Assembly (NCBI RefSeq): GCF_003287875.1
Contig: NZ_QMKK01000030.1
Coordinates: 124,001 to 188,000 of the forward strand
Reading direction: 5' to 3'
Length of the DNA: 64,000 nt
Source: Martinezella tropici
GTDB taxonomy: Bacteria > Pseudomonadota > Alphaproteobacteria > Rhizobiales > Rhizobiaceae
The position numbers and the translations under genes were made by a program. Shown one piece after another: positions 33,772 through 42,908 of this stretch; within the stretch, counting starts at the first letter, position 1; every line of letters starts with the position of its first letter. The notes below the pieces were generated by a model. It saw only the letters and a program-made list of their open reading frames with translations. It searched no databases and was not told where the DNA came from.

Positions 33772-34302
33772 CTACCACCGCGAGGGCGTGAAGCCGTGAT
33801 CGTCATCGTCACCAAATAGGCGCTCCGCCTCGAAGCGATTCTCGATCGCCCGCGGGGATAGGCGAGCCTCGCGCTGCGCCAGGTGCTCTGTGGTCCAAGC
33901 CAGAAACGCCGACAATCTGGGGCTCGGTTCGGCCGAAACTTCTTCAGTGAGCATGGCGATGAGACGACGTAGTCGGTCCAGTTCATCAAGTTCAGAGAGA
34001 AGCGTGCTCAGTCCGTTGGTGCGGCGATCCTGAATATGTTTGACGCGCGCAGCGAGTTCGCGGCGACGACGCTCCTCCTCAATCCTCCGTTGCTCTACCT
34101 CCTGCCTGAGCCGTTCTTCAGTTTTCGCCGCAGCAAGCACTGCAAGGCCTACAGCTATGTCGCTGGCCATGTTCTCCAGCCGCTGAACCTTGGCATCGCG
34201 GAAACTGCGGCGCGGCACGCCCCCCCGGAAAACATACACCTGCTCGAACTCAAACGAGAGCTGGCCGGTCGGATGGTGGTCCCATTCCGGAAAGCGAGGC
34301 AT
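33772..34302 (-). CDS. Coiled-coil protein, probable 5'-truncated
   Basis: A 176-residue frame with an N-terminal piece (PTGQLSFEFEQVYVFRGGVPRRSFRDAKVQRLENMASDIAVG) and a long charged coiled coil (EERLRQEVEQRRIEEERRRRE), then a helical tail. It resembles the C-terminal part of larger uncharacterised proteins in rhizobia that carry an HTH at the start. The frame stays open upstream to about 34390 (WERKRDRAARRNSWDDLFSDMPRF) before a stop, so a beginning is probably missing. Function unknown. Confidence 0.55.
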   Translation of the reverse strand: MPRFPEWDHHPTGQLSFEFEQVYVFRGGVPRRSFRDAKVQRLENMASDIAVGLAVLAAAKTEERLRQEVEQRRIEEERRRRELAARVKHIQDRRTNGLSTLLSELDELDRLRRLIAMLTEEVSAEPSPRLSAFLAWTTEHLAQREARLSPRAIENRFEAERLFGDDDDHGFTPSRW

Positions 34303-34609
34303 GTCGGAGAATAGGTCATCCCAAGAGTTACGCCGTGCCGCACGATCCCTTTTTCGTTCCCAAGCCTCCTCCTTGGCTATTTCTGTTTATTTAACTCTGG
34401 AAGTAGTTGTCGAACGCTATCGAAATCAAGTTAGCGAGGGCACGTTGCGCAACTGGCGATCAAAGAGGATCGGTCCATCGTTCAATAAAATCGGCAAATC
34501 CGTTCTGTACCCAGTCAACGAGCTAGATCGTTGGGATCGTTCAAACCTCGTCCCATGCCAACGCACGCGATCCTCCTTTTTGATACTACTGACGCTGAGA
34601 CCAGCGTGA
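34301..34609 (+). CDS. Excisionase/MerR-like HTH protein
   Basis: A 102-residue frame whose middle part (YLTLEVVVERYR then TLRNWRSKRIGPSFNKIGKSVLYPVNELDRWDRSN) is the short HTH domain found in excisionases, AlpA-like proteins and MerR-type regulators of mobile elements. The last 15 residues look unrelated, so the gene may be truncated. The start is uncertain: ATG 34301 overlaps the minus-strand gene, and the HTH itself begins near 34385. Base composition around 34380-34500 is AT-richer than the neighbours, in line with transfer. It suggests the former presence of an integrative element. Confidence 0.55.
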   Translation: MSENRSSQELRRAARSLFRSQASSLAISVYLTLEVVVERYRNQVSEGTLRNWRSKRIGPSFNKIGKSVLYPVNELDRWDRSNLVPCQRTRSSFLILLTLRPA

Positions 34610-34939
34610 TCTGAGCGTCGGCATGAGCCTCGTCCCGTGGTCGAGGGGTTCATGCCTACTGAAGTAAACGGCTGCGAACATCGCTTTCAGCGAGGCACTT
34701 GCCGCGATCTGCATTCCCCCGTAACCGTAGTTGCCACAGTAACTCGTGCTCCTGCATGCGTTTCCGGAAGCTGGAAGGATCGGGCGGAATACGGCGGGAT
34801 GGTCACGGAATGTCATCTGTTTCAGACACCAAACCCATACCCCAGTTTATCTGCAGGCATGTATAACATCCTGATAAACAATGACTTACTTCGTTGGCTG
34901 TTTTGATCCACAAGCACCACTTCTCGAGATCCGAGCATC
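34610..34939. other. Intergenic, no feature recognised
   Basis: A 330-base stretch of mixed composition with an AT-richer end (34850-34910). A plus-strand frame at 34637-34906 is not protein-like. No insertion-sequence ends or terminators are clear. Confidence 0.5.
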
Positions 34940-36517
34940 TCATGGATCACCATCGCCAATCGCGTTGTAGCGATAGGATCGGTATCTGTCCGGCACCGAG
35001 TGGTTTTTGTGGAATGTTTCGAGATGCGGCATCAATTCTTCTACCATTCGTCGAGCGGTGATCTCGCCGGCATTTTCGGGCGCTGCGAGCCGAGCGGCTA
35101 TTTCGCAAAGGGCGGCTTGACGGTCGATGCTGACGACCTTGCCGCTATCGACCACCAGGTGCCCGTCGACAAAGACCTTGTCGATGGCCCCTCTCATCGC
35201 GCGGTGAAGGACCGCCTCTGTCATAGGAGTGTTCGGATGGAGATAGGGACGGCCAATTTGATCCCGCGACAGGAGGATGATATCTGCCCGCTTCCCTGGT
35301 TCAAGGCGGCCGACAACAGAACCGAAACCCGCGGTTCTTGCGCCAGCTTCGGTCGCCATCTGAAGAATGGCGCCAGCGTCCGGCCGATCGTTCCAAAGTC
35401 CTGTCTCTCGGTGAAGCGCCCAGACCAGTTTCATTTCGAGCATCATGTCGCGGTCGTCGGCGATGTTGGACTGATCAATACCGAGAGCCACCGGGATACC
35501 GCGCTTGCGCATTTCGTTAACCGGAGCGATGCCGCTTCCGAGCCTGAGGCCGGAACTGGCGTTGTGGCACATGCAGCAGCCGGATTCGGCGATCAGATCA
35601 AGGTCACGGGCTGTTGCCCAGTTTCCGTGACCGATCGTCAGCTCCGGCCCCAGGCAACCGAGCTCATGGAGATGCTCAACGGCCGAATGGCCAAACTGCT
35701 CTCGGGCGAAGGCCGCCTGCCTTTCAGTTTCCAGAAGATGCATATGGACGTTGCAACCGGCCTCGCGCGCGGCCGCGAAAATCGTCTGCAGGCTGTCGTC
35801 AGAGCACCAGTGGAGATTGGCTGGCGCCAGATGGTGTCGCACGCGAAAGGGATTGCGCTGTTGCCACTTGGCCCGGCTTGCCTTGAAGAAGGCCAGGTAA
35901 TCGGCGGTCGGAACCTGCGCAGCCGAAAGCGCCGCCTTCAGCCAGTTCCGCAGCTCGGCAGGAAGGCCGGCAAGCACCTCTGCATCGGCGCGATAGGTCA
36001 GGACATTGCGGTCTCGCATCATGAAGGAATAGCCGACCCGCATGCCAATGTCTTCATATGCGTGCAGGACGGCATCGGTCGCCACATCCCATTCCTCGGG
36101 CGTGCCGGTAAGACCGCTGGCGATATGATGAACCGTCGTCGTTCCGCTTTCCAGCATCTCAATCGCCGAATAGAGCGTATCCAGGCGCGGACCGATCGAG
36201 CGCATCATGCGGAATCGCGGAAGCCACAGTTCCAAAGGCGCGAAGGGAACGCCCATCATCAGAGGTGTCAGCCCGAAGTGATGATGACTATTGACGAACC
36301 CCGGCATTGCTACCATTGCCTGCGACCCGAAACGCGGCAGGTGGTCGTTGCCATAAGCGACGGCCTGCATCGGGCCGATCTGCGCGATCATGCCCTTTTC
36401 AACGCGGATGCCGACATCATGGCGCATGCGCATCGTGCCGTCGGGCGCTAGTCCGCAGAGCACGGTTCCCGCTTCAACGATGCAGTCCGCTCCCTCCCTC
36501 GCTTGCATTTCCGTCAT
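34940..36517 (-). CDS. AtzA/SsnA-type amidohydrolase
   Basis: A 525-residue metal-dependent hydrolase of the amidohydrolase superfamily. Its metal-site start GFVNSHHHFG is near residue 74, followed by a His in NVHMHLLETE, another in TIGHGNWAT and the Asp in ALGIDQSN. A final composite-domain strand (GRLEPGKRADIILL) is typical of AtzA/TrzN/SsnA/GuaD-like enzymes, which remove amino or chloro groups from N-heterocycles. It is the last gene of the ten-gene operon and overlaps the questin-oxidase-like gene by four bases. The substrate is unknown. Confidence 0.85.
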   Translation of the reverse strand: MTEMQAREGADCIVEAGTVLCGLAPDGTMRMRHDVGIRVEKGMIAQIGPMQAVAYGNDHLPRFGSQAMVAMPGFVNSHHHFGLTPLMMGVPFAPLELWLPRFRMMRSIGPRLDTLYSAIEMLESGTTTVHHIASGLTGTPEEWDVATDAVLHAYEDIGMRVGYSFMMRDRNVLTYRADAEVLAGLPAELRNWLKAALSAAQVPTADYLAFFKASRAKWQQRNPFRVRHHLAPANLHWCSDDSLQTIFAAAREAGCNVHMHLLETERQAAFAREQFGHSAVEHLHELGCLGPELTIGHGNWATARDLDLIAESGCCMCHNASSGLRLGSGIAPVNEMRKRGIPVALGIDQSNIADDRDMMLEMKLVWALHRETGLWNDRPDAGAILQMATEAGARTAGFGSVVGRLEPGKRADIILLSRDQIGRPYLHPNTPMTEAVLHRAMRGAIDKVFVDGHLVVDSGKVVSIDRQAALCEIAARLAAPENAGEITARRMVEELMPHLETFHKNHSVPDRYRSYRYNAIGDGDP

Positions 36518-37563
36518 GCCGTGTAATCTCCGATGAGGCCGAGCCGCCGTGCTGCAGCTACGCGGTAGAGCGGGTCGCGGTAATGTTTCATTTCCTCGCT
36601 TGCCGAAAAGGCAAGACTGATGTCGTGCTCATCGTAGCTTTCGGCGGCCGCTGCGTGGATTTCGGACCAGTCGGGCGCGGCAAGCTCGCGCCAGCCCTTC
36701 ACCGTCTCCTCGGCCGGCATTTGCGGAAAGTCCATCTCGCGCATCAGCGCCGCGATCGCCTGCCAGAACACGCGCAGGAGCTTTTCATGTGTGGCGAAAT
36801 CGCAATGCGGCGAGATGAGTCGGATCCAATGCAGTCCGGTGACGACATGCAGTGCCGCGAAATGTTGCGTGGCGGCAAAGAGCCGGATCGCCGCAGCGGC
36901 CATCCGCGCCATCGTATCCGGCCCGATCGCCAGCCAGTCGACCACTGGTGCAAAGCCAGGTACAGCCGCGGCGTCGCGGATATTCTGCCAGAGCAGATCG
37001 TGGAGCTTGAGATCGCGCAACGGTTCGATTTCGGCGGTTCGGCGCAACACCTCGGCGGGATCGTCGGTCATCGGATCTGCACCCGTGGCGGGGGGGAGTG
37101 GCAGATATGTGGCAGCCCAGTAGGCGAGCGCAATGGCAATGTCTTGATCGTTGCCGCGCAAGACGCCGTAGGCAGTACGCATCAGCGCGTGGAAGGCGCT
37201 GGCCGCCACGCCCGGGGCCAGCATCGGCAGATAGCGGCGAAGCGCTCCATCGATACCCAATCGGGCCACTTCGCCCGCAAAAAAGACCCGTAGGTCCGGC
37301 TCCCTTTCGCGCACCCCGATCATGGCACGCCAGTCGTCCTCGCCGAGAGGACCAACAGGTGCCGGAGCGGGCGACAGTTGCTTGTAGCCGCGGTAAAAAT
37401 CGAAGAAGCGGCGCATCTGGGCGGGTGAGCCGCCAATCTCGGCCAGTGCACACAGTACCATAGGGGCGTGGTTGGCGAAGGTGCGGGCAAATTCCGACCC
37501 CCATAGCGGCATTTCGGCAAGCAGTGCTTCGGCTTCGGCGGAACGGTTGGTCGCAGCCATCAC
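36514..37563 (-). CDS. Questin-oxidase-like protein
   Basis: A 349-residue protein of the questin oxidase family (DUF4243 type): 'NHAPMVLCALAEIGGSPAQMRRFFDFYRGYK' near the start, and His-rich helical repeats ('HALMRTAYGVLRGND', 'ATQHFAALHVVTGLHWIRL', 'ESYDEHDISLAFSASEEMKHY'). The fungal relatives catalyse Baeyer-Villiger-type ring opening; the bacterial members are uncharacterised. It overlaps both neighbours by a few bases. In a pathway with a flavin monooxygenase and hydrolases it could carry out an oxidative ring cleavage, which is an inference. Confidence 0.75.
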   Translation of the reverse strand: MMAATNRSAEAEALLAEMPLWGSEFARTFANHAPMVLCALAEIGGSPAQMRRFFDFYRGYKQLSPAPAPVGPLGEDDWRAMIGVREREPDLRVFFAGEVARLGIDGALRRYLPMLAPGVAASAFHALMRTAYGVLRGNDQDIAIALAYWAATYLPLPPATGADPMTDDPAEVLRRTAEIEPLRDLKLHDLLWQNIRDAAAVPGFAPVVDWLAIGPDTMARMAAAAIRLFAATQHFAALHVVTGLHWIRLISPHCDFATHEKLLRVFWQAIAALMREMDFPQMPAEETVKGWRELAAPDWSEIHAAAAESYDEHDISLAFSASEEMKHYRDPLYRVAAARRLGLIGDYTA

Positions 37564-38048
37564 GGCTCCTCCTTCGTCCAGGCGTCGCGATGCACAGCAG
37601 CGGCCTCCTCAGCAAGAAGCGGGCCTTTCACCTCGATGGTCTTCTGGCCGGCGGCAAAGACGGTGCGGCACGGCAAATCCATGGTGGGATTGTCCGGATG
37701 GTCTCCGGTCATGGCCCTCAGCACATGTTCTGACAGCCCGTAGACGATGCGTCCGATCCCTGTCCAGTAGATAGCGCCTGCACACATGGCGCAGGGCTCG
37801 GCAGAAGAATAAAGCGTGCATTCGGCCAGGAACGGCTCTCGATAACGCTTCGAGGCCTCCGTTGCCAGCAGCCTTTCGGCGTGAGCGGTGGCATCGAGGT
37901 CCGGAAAATAGCCGTTCTCCATCTCCAGCAGGACTGTGCCGTCCGGACCGGCCAGAAGCGCGCCGAAGGGCATGTTGCCGTGGCTGCGCGCTCGGCCGGC
38001 GATCTCGAATGTCCGGCGTAACAGCGCCTCGTCCCGGTACGTCACCAT
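37560..38048 (-). CDS. Nucleoside/guanine-deaminase-like enzyme (CDA fold)
   Basis: A 162-residue cytidine-deaminase-superfamily enzyme. The zinc motif is complete: HAERLLA (His and catalytic Glu) and SAEPCAMCAGAIYW (PCxxC). The length fits guanine deaminase or nucleoside deaminase rather than TadA. It would release ammonia from an amino-purine, amino-pyrimidine or similar ring. It sits between the CocE-type hydrolase and the questin-oxidase-like gene in the operon, which argues for a ring-deamination step in the pathway. Confidence 0.82.
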   Translation of the reverse strand: MVTYRDEALLRRTFEIAGRARSHGNMPFGALLAGPDGTVLLEMENGYFPDLDATAHAERLLATEASKRYREPFLAECTLYSSAEPCAMCAGAIYWTGIGRIVYGLSEHVLRAMTGDHPDNPTMDLPCRTVFAAGQKTIEVKGPLLAEEAAAVHRDAWTKEEP

Positions 38049-38140
38049 ATTCTACCTCCATAAAGGCGGTTGCGTGAATGGCATTTCAGCCGGCAGACAA
38101 CCGCACTGGCCACTGCCGGAAAATAGCAAGACGGCCGGCA

Positions 38141-39799
38141 TCATGGCGTCTCCTGGAAAGCGAGCGCCGAGCCGGTAATGAGCGGCAGGTCCAGCCGCGA
38201 GGGCAGGTCCCTGCCCAACGACAGCACCAGTGTCGTGACGAGCGCATCTGCAATCCTTGCGTCCTGAGGGCGCACCCCCGTGCCGGGATTGATTGGAAAA
38301 GCCGGGAACGCAGCCGCCTGAACGGAAAGCCTCAGCCTGTGTCCGGCAGGTACGGTCATCATCGTCGGGCGCAACTGGAGCCGCGTCGTACCAGAAGGTG
38401 GACCGTTCGGAAGGTGAAGATAACCCGACGTGATTGCGATGGCCATACCTTCCGGCGTGACCATCCCGAGCACGGCATGCAGATCGCAGCTCGGCCGATC
38501 GCTGCTAAGAAAGAGCTCCAGCACTGCCGCGCCGCAAAGCGTTACCGGTTGCCCAAGCGGCGGCGAGGTATAGACAGCGACATCTCCCCGATCGTCGATG
38601 AGACTTCGCTCGGCAAAGCCGGGTGGCACGTCGAGATGAAGGCCGTGGCTCGGCGCCGGCCGCCAGGGGTCATGCAGCAGATGATCGCGGGCCGGCTCAC
38701 CCGGCGCCATCCAGAGGCGTCCGTCGCCGGTCGTCGGTGCGGCTCGACCCGACGAGGCCAGGAAAAGCGGCGCCGGTTCCGGCTGCGGCAGCGCATGGAA
38801 ATCACGCCAGCCTTTGATGCCGGCATCATAGAGTTGCACGATTGCGGATCGGTTCTCCCGTCCTTTCAGTACTTCATCGAAGAAGGCGACAATCTCGGTA
38901 TCGACGCCATGCCCGGCGTCCGGTCCGCAATCCAGTACCCCTGAGCGCCGGCCCCAAGGGATATGCGTCCACGGGCCTACGAGGAGCCTCTGGCGGCTGG
39001 CCTTTTCACTGAAAGCTCTGTGGGCGGCAAGGGTGCCTGCCAGCATGATATCGTGCCAGCCGCCGACGTGAAGCACGGGCACGTCCGGAATAATCCCGTC
39101 CAGCGCCGCATGCGGAGAAACCCGCCGCCAATAGGCTGGATCATCGGTCAGCCAGTCGGCATAATGGCTGTAAGGAGACGCGCGCCTCAGGACAGAGGGC
39201 CAGACAGCGTTGGCTTCGCCGTGCAGCGTTCCGGCGGCGAGCAGTGCTTCTTCCATCTCACCATCGCCGGCACGACCGGCGTTCTCGACCGCCATCTGGC
39301 GTGCCCAGTCCTGCCCTCCAGCAAGGCGGAACGCGTCGCCCTCATAGGCCCAGTGGTTACGCACGTCCCAGGCTGCCATGATGACAGCCATCGCATCGGG
39401 CCTTCGGGTGCCGGCGCGGATTGCCCCGGCTAGGGCCATGAATTGGTTCATGCCGTGATAACTGAAACCGTAACTCGCGACCTGTCCGTTACCTCCAGCC
39501 AAGTCGGCAGCAAGTGCCATTGTCCGGGCTCCATCTTCCGGCTCGTCTTCCAGGACACGGAAGCTGCCCTGGGAATCGCCGCGCCCGCGCACGTCCTGCA
39601 CGAGGACGAGATAGCCCTGTGCTGCATACCAGGCGGGATGGGCAAGCACGACGGCCGAAGCGACCTTTCGCCCGTAAGGCAACCGCAGCACGAGTACCGG
39701 AAATGTCCCGGCCACGGCCGGGCGATAGAGATCGGCGACGAGTTCCACCCCATCGACCATCGCCATATGGATCGTTTCCGGCTCGCGAACGGGCAGCAT
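38141..39799 (-). CDS. CocE/NonD-family hydrolase
   Basis: A 552-residue alpha/beta hydrolase of the S15-related family. Its nucleophile elbow GFSYHGMNQ contains the active Ser. The N-terminal 'MVDGVELVADLYRP...PVLVLRLPYGRK' and 'VQDVRGRGDSQGSF' and the jelly-roll C-terminal domain are all typical. Family members hydrolyse esters and amides, such as cocaine or glutaryl-7-ACA. ATG 39799 follows the creatininase stop by four bases and was chosen over 39847. The enzyme is likely to be cytoplasmic; there is no signal peptide. Confidence 0.85.
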   Translation of the reverse strand: MLPVREPETIHMAMVDGVELVADLYRPAVAGTFPVLVLRLPYGRKVASAVVLAHPAWYAAQGYLVLVQDVRGRGDSQGSFRVLEDEPEDGARTMALAADLAGGNGQVASYGFSYHGMNQFMALAGAIRAGTRRPDAMAVIMAAWDVRNHWAYEGDAFRLAGGQDWARQMAVENAGRAGDGEMEEALLAAGTLHGEANAVWPSVLRRASPYSHYADWLTDDPAYWRRVSPHAALDGIIPDVPVLHVGGWHDIMLAGTLAAHRAFSEKASRQRLLVGPWTHIPWGRRSGVLDCGPDAGHGVDTEIVAFFDEVLKGRENRSAIVQLYDAGIKGWRDFHALPQPEPAPLFLASSGRAAPTTGDGRLWMAPGEPARDHLLHDPWRPAPSHGLHLDVPPGFAERSLIDDRGDVAVYTSPPLGQPVTLCGAAVLELFLSSDRPSCDLHAVLGMVTPEGMAIAITSGYLHLPNGPPSGTTRLQLRPTMMTVPAGHRLRLSVQAAAFPAFPINPGTGVRPQDARIADALVTTLVLSLGRDLPSRLDLPLITGSALAFQETP

Positions 39800-39803
39800 G
39801 GAT

Positions 39804-40622
39804 TCAAGCCTCACTGGAAAAACGCGTATTCCGCGTGAGCCTTGCAAGATCGAAGGCCTGCGTCGCTTCGATCAGCCGCACCAGCCCCTCCGCCGCCCGG
39901 TCAAGCACGATCGCCCCTTTCCCGGCGGTGGCGGCAGAAGCGTTGCCGCAAACACCGGCGGGATTGAGATCCTGGGCCTGCCAGCCGAAACCCACCGCGC
40001 CTTCGGCCGTCAGCGGGCTTCCAGACTCCTCGATGACGACGGTGAGCGGAACGAAGTTCTCGGCCCTGTCCATCGCCACCCGCTCGGGTGCGATCGCCAG
40101 CATCATGCTCGTCTCGATATCGCCACCATGGATACCGTGGCGAATCTCGGCTTCGGCAAACAGATCCTCGACCGGCGCGATGCGAAACCAGGAGCAGGCG
40201 ACCGCCAGCATGCCGAGTTCTATGCGGATATCGCGGCAAACGATGTCCATCAACGCCATCTGCCCACCATGCGAATTGAAGAGGATGAGCCGGCGCACAC
40301 CGGCCCTGCGGACGCTACGTGCGATATCGAGCCAGACGCGCCGAAGCGTCTCGCCGCTGATGGCGAGCGTGCCAGGGAAAGCGAGATGCTCATCCGACTT
40401 GCCTACTCCCAAGGCCGGAAGAAATAGCACGTCCGCTTCCGGCGAAAGCTTCGCCACCGTACGTTCGACAATGGCGCGGTTGATGTCCGCGTCCACACTG
40501 ACGGGCAGATGCGGGCCATGCTGTTCAACGGCTGCGACCGGCAGTAGGGCGACGGTCCGGCTCAGATCACGTGCGGCAAAAGCAGCGGTGGAGTGGTCGG
40601 CCCAGTAGGGCGAGGCGATCAA
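39804..40622 (-). CDS. Creatininase-family amidohydrolase
   Basis: A 272-residue creatininase-type enzyme with the metal-binding VAAVEQHGPHLPVSVDADI region near residue 33 and later NSHGGQMALMD and HGGDIETSMML. Family members open cyclic amides (creatinine, formamides of pterin or F420 pathways). It overlaps the flavoprotein gene by four bases. A lactam or cyclic-imide substrate is the natural suggestion for this pathway, but this is an inference. Confidence 0.85.
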   Translation of the reverse strand: MIASPYWADHSTAAFAARDLSRTVALLPVAAVEQHGPHLPVSVDADINRAIVERTVAKLSPEADVLFLPALGVGKSDEHLAFPGTLAISGETLRRVWLDIARSVRRAGVRRLILFNSHGGQMALMDIVCRDIRIELGMLAVACSWFRIAPVEDLFAEAEIRHGIHGGDIETSMMLAIAPERVAMDRAENFVPLTVVIEESGSPLTAEGAVGFGWQAQDLNPAGVCGNASAATAGKGAIVLDRAAEGLVRLIEATQAFDLARLTRNTRFSSEA

Positions 40623-42112
40623 AAGACCCTCCCGGCAACCGCATGGCGCACTTCAGATCCGTTGACAAGTTGCGCCTCGAAATCGTCGGGAACGGGGAGA
40701 TCCTGAGGGGCATAGGCGGCAAGGGCCGGCAGGATCGTCGCTTCCTGGTCGAGAAGCAGCCGCCGCTCCACGCCGCGCACGAGACGCGGTAGCGCGTGGC
40801 GATGGCCGCTGATCGAAGTGGAATGTGGCCCGTGGCTGACCGCGCTGGCGCTATTGAAGGCGAAGACGCGTCGCACCCAAGCATCATCGGCCGGGTCCTT
40901 CGGCTCGAAAGCGAAATGTTGGTCCAGATAGGGAAGCCGGGAGAGCCTGACGTCCTCTTCTCCCTCCGGCGGTGTGAAGCGGTCGCCCCAGAGGGCCACA
41001 CGGCCGGCAAGGGTCGAAAGTTCCGGCCGGGCGGCAAGGTCGACATGGAGACCAGTGGCCAGCAAGAGATGGTCGAATTCAAGGGTGCCGTCAGGCGTCC
41101 GCACGGCAACCGCCCCGTTGCGCTCCTCCACCGACAGCCAAGGGGTACCGGGACGCAAACGAAAGCCGGGCATCGACAATGCTGTTTCGAAGCTGCGGAC
41201 CGGCGGCGGCTGGTCTGCCTGTCGGAAGAAGCGGGCGATCCGCCAACGGGTGACATCCGAGAGTTCGGCGAAATTCGTCATCATCGCTGGCGTTTCCAGC
41301 GCGCGGTGGGGATTGCTGCGCGGCAGCTTGTTGCGACGGAAGCAAAGATCCACGGACGCAGCTCCGGCCTGCAGCGCCTTGATGGCATTGTCGAAGGCGG
41401 AAGCTCCGTGACCCAGAATGCCGACGCGCCGACCATTCAGCCGAGCGAAATCAACAGGGCCGTTGGTGTGGTCGTAGCGCGAGGGTGGCAGGTTCCCGGA
41501 GACGAAGGCGGGTACGCGCCAACCGCCGGCGCCGTCGAAGCCGGTAGCAAGTATCACGGCGCGAGCGAAGTGGCGTGACGTGCTGCCGCCGGAAAGCGCG
41601 GTGAGCGCGATGAGATCGCCGTCAGGGGCAATGTCGACGATCTGCGTTTGGCTGGTGATGGCAATCCCGAACACCTCCGCATACCAGTCCAGATAGGCTT
41701 TCCAGTCCGTGCGCGGGATGCGCGGCAGCGCCTCCCAGGCGGCCTTTCCGTAGCGCGTCTCGAACCAGCGGCGAATGGAGAGGTTGGCGACATTGAACTC
41801 GCTGCCCACCAGGGTCTTCGGTGTGCGCAGTTCCTCCATGCGAGCGAAGGTCGTCCATGGACCTTCAGAGCCGGCCGGCGCGCTATCGAAGATGGAAACA
41901 CGGGAAATGCCATCCCATAGCAGGGCAGCGGCGATGATGATGCCGGACTGCCCGCCCCCGACGATCGCGACGTCGTCTACCAATGTGCCATCAGCAGTTT
42001 TGGCAGGAGAGAGCCATGTCGCCCCGGGATAGCCGAGAAGGGAAAGATCGGCACGAGCGGCCCGCTTCAGGGCGGTCAGCGCCGGCATCGCATCGGAAAG
42101 GGTGTCAAACAT
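40619..42112 (-). CDS. FAD/NAD(P)-dependent monooxygenase-like flavoprotein
   Basis: A 497-residue flavoprotein with two Rossmann motifs: VAIVGGGQSGI for FAD near residue 48 and VGILGHGASAF for NAD(P) in the middle. Between them is a Baeyer-Villiger/N-hydroxylase-like stretch (TPKTLVGSEFN...WYAEVFGI), and 'LLLATGLHVDL' near the end. It belongs to the ornithine N-monooxygenase-like/FMO group. It probably begins the degradation by oxidising the imported compound; the substrate cannot be read. It overlaps the permease and creatininase genes. Confidence 0.82.
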   Translation of the reverse strand: MFDTLSDAMPALTALKRAARADLSLLGYPGATWLSPAKTADGTLVDDVAIVGGGQSGIIIAAALLWDGISRVSIFDSAPAGSEGPWTTFARMEELRTPKTLVGSEFNVANLSIRRWFETRYGKAAWEALPRIPRTDWKAYLDWYAEVFGIAITSQTQIVDIAPDGDLIALTALSGGSTSRHFARAVILATGFDGAGGWRVPAFVSGNLPPSRYDHTNGPVDFARLNGRRVGILGHGASAFDNAIKALQAGAASVDLCFRRNKLPRSNPHRALETPAMMTNFAELSDVTRWRIARFFRQADQPPPVRSFETALSMPGFRLRPGTPWLSVEERNGAVAVRTPDGTLEFDHLLLATGLHVDLAARPELSTLAGRVALWGDRFTPPEGEEDVRLSRLPYLDQHFAFEPKDPADDAWVRRVFAFNSASAVSHGPHSTSISGHRHALPRLVRGVERRLLLDQEATILPALAAYAPQDLPVPDDFEAQLVNGSEVRHAVAGRVF

Positions 42113-42908
42113 TCGAAGACTCCTCCTGCAAAGAGAGTTTGCCCAGCGCGCGTCGGCGGCGATAAAGTTCGCTCAGCGTGACGATCACGGCCGTCAGCAC
42201 GAGGACTATCACCTGCATCGCATTGAGGTCCGGCTTCAGCTCGCGGCGGAACTCGGAGGCAACGATCAGCGAGAGAGGCTGTGTGCGGCCGGCGAGGAAC
42301 ATGCCGATGACCAGATCGGCGAGCGACAGGATCACGCCGATCGAATAGGCGGCGCCTATTGCTCCCTTCAATTGCGGCAGCGTCACCCGGTAAAATCCCA
42401 ACCAGGCGGTGGCCCCGAGGTCACGCGCGGCTTCCTCCAACCGCGGGTCGAGGCGGATCAACACGGCCGCGATGATGGTGGTTGTGAACGGTATGGCGAT
42501 TAGCGTCTGAGCCGCGATCAGGGCTCCCGCGCCGCGGCCGAGACCGACCCAGCTCATCAGCATGGCCTGCGCGATGGAAAGAACCGTCTTGGGTATCAGG
42601 AACGGCAAGACGACCAGCATGATGAAGGCCGGGCGCCATCGAAGGTTCGGCGAGGCGAGCGCCAGGGCTGCCGCTAGGCCGATCAGCGCCGACAGGATAC
42701 CGACCGGCTGGGAAATGAGAAAGCTCGTCAGGAAACCGTGGAGAAAGGCGGCATTGCTGGCAAGTTCTTCATACCAGCCGAGCGTGAAGCCGCTGAGCGG
42801 AAAAGCCATGAGACTGGAATCATTGAAGGAAAAGATCACCAGCACGGCGATCGGCAGGTAGAAGAAGGCGACTGCAAGTAAAAGCGTCACGAAAACGAAG
42901 CGGCTCAT
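42105..42908 (-). CDS. ABC transporter permease, PotC-like
   Basis: A 267-residue permease with six hydrophobic segments and the EAA loop (EEAARDLGATAWLGFYRVTLPQL). The start at 42908 overlaps the previous gene by four bases (ATGA); a longer frame to 42980 is unlikely. It resembles PotC of spermidine/putrescine importers. With PotB- and PotA-like partners it imports an organic cation or nitrogenous compound. Confidence 0.88.
   Translation of the reverse strand: MSRFVFVTLLLAVAFFYLPIAVLVIFSFNDSSLMAFPLSGFTLGWYEELASNAAFLHGFLTSFLISQPVGILSALIGLAAALALASPNLRWRPAFIMLVVLPFLIPKTVLSIAQAMLMSWVGLGRGAGALIAAQTLIAIPFTTTIIAAVLIRLDPRLEEAARDLGATAWLGFYRVTLPQLKGAIGAAYSIGVILSLADLVIGMFLAGRTQPLSLIVASEFRRELKPDLNAMQVIVLVLTAVIVTLSELYRRRRALGKLSLQEESSNV

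Noticed and set aside
34637..34906. 89-codon plus-strand frame as a possible small gene or IS remnant
   Set aside because: No transposase-like motif, no ribosome-binding site and no inverted ends were found.
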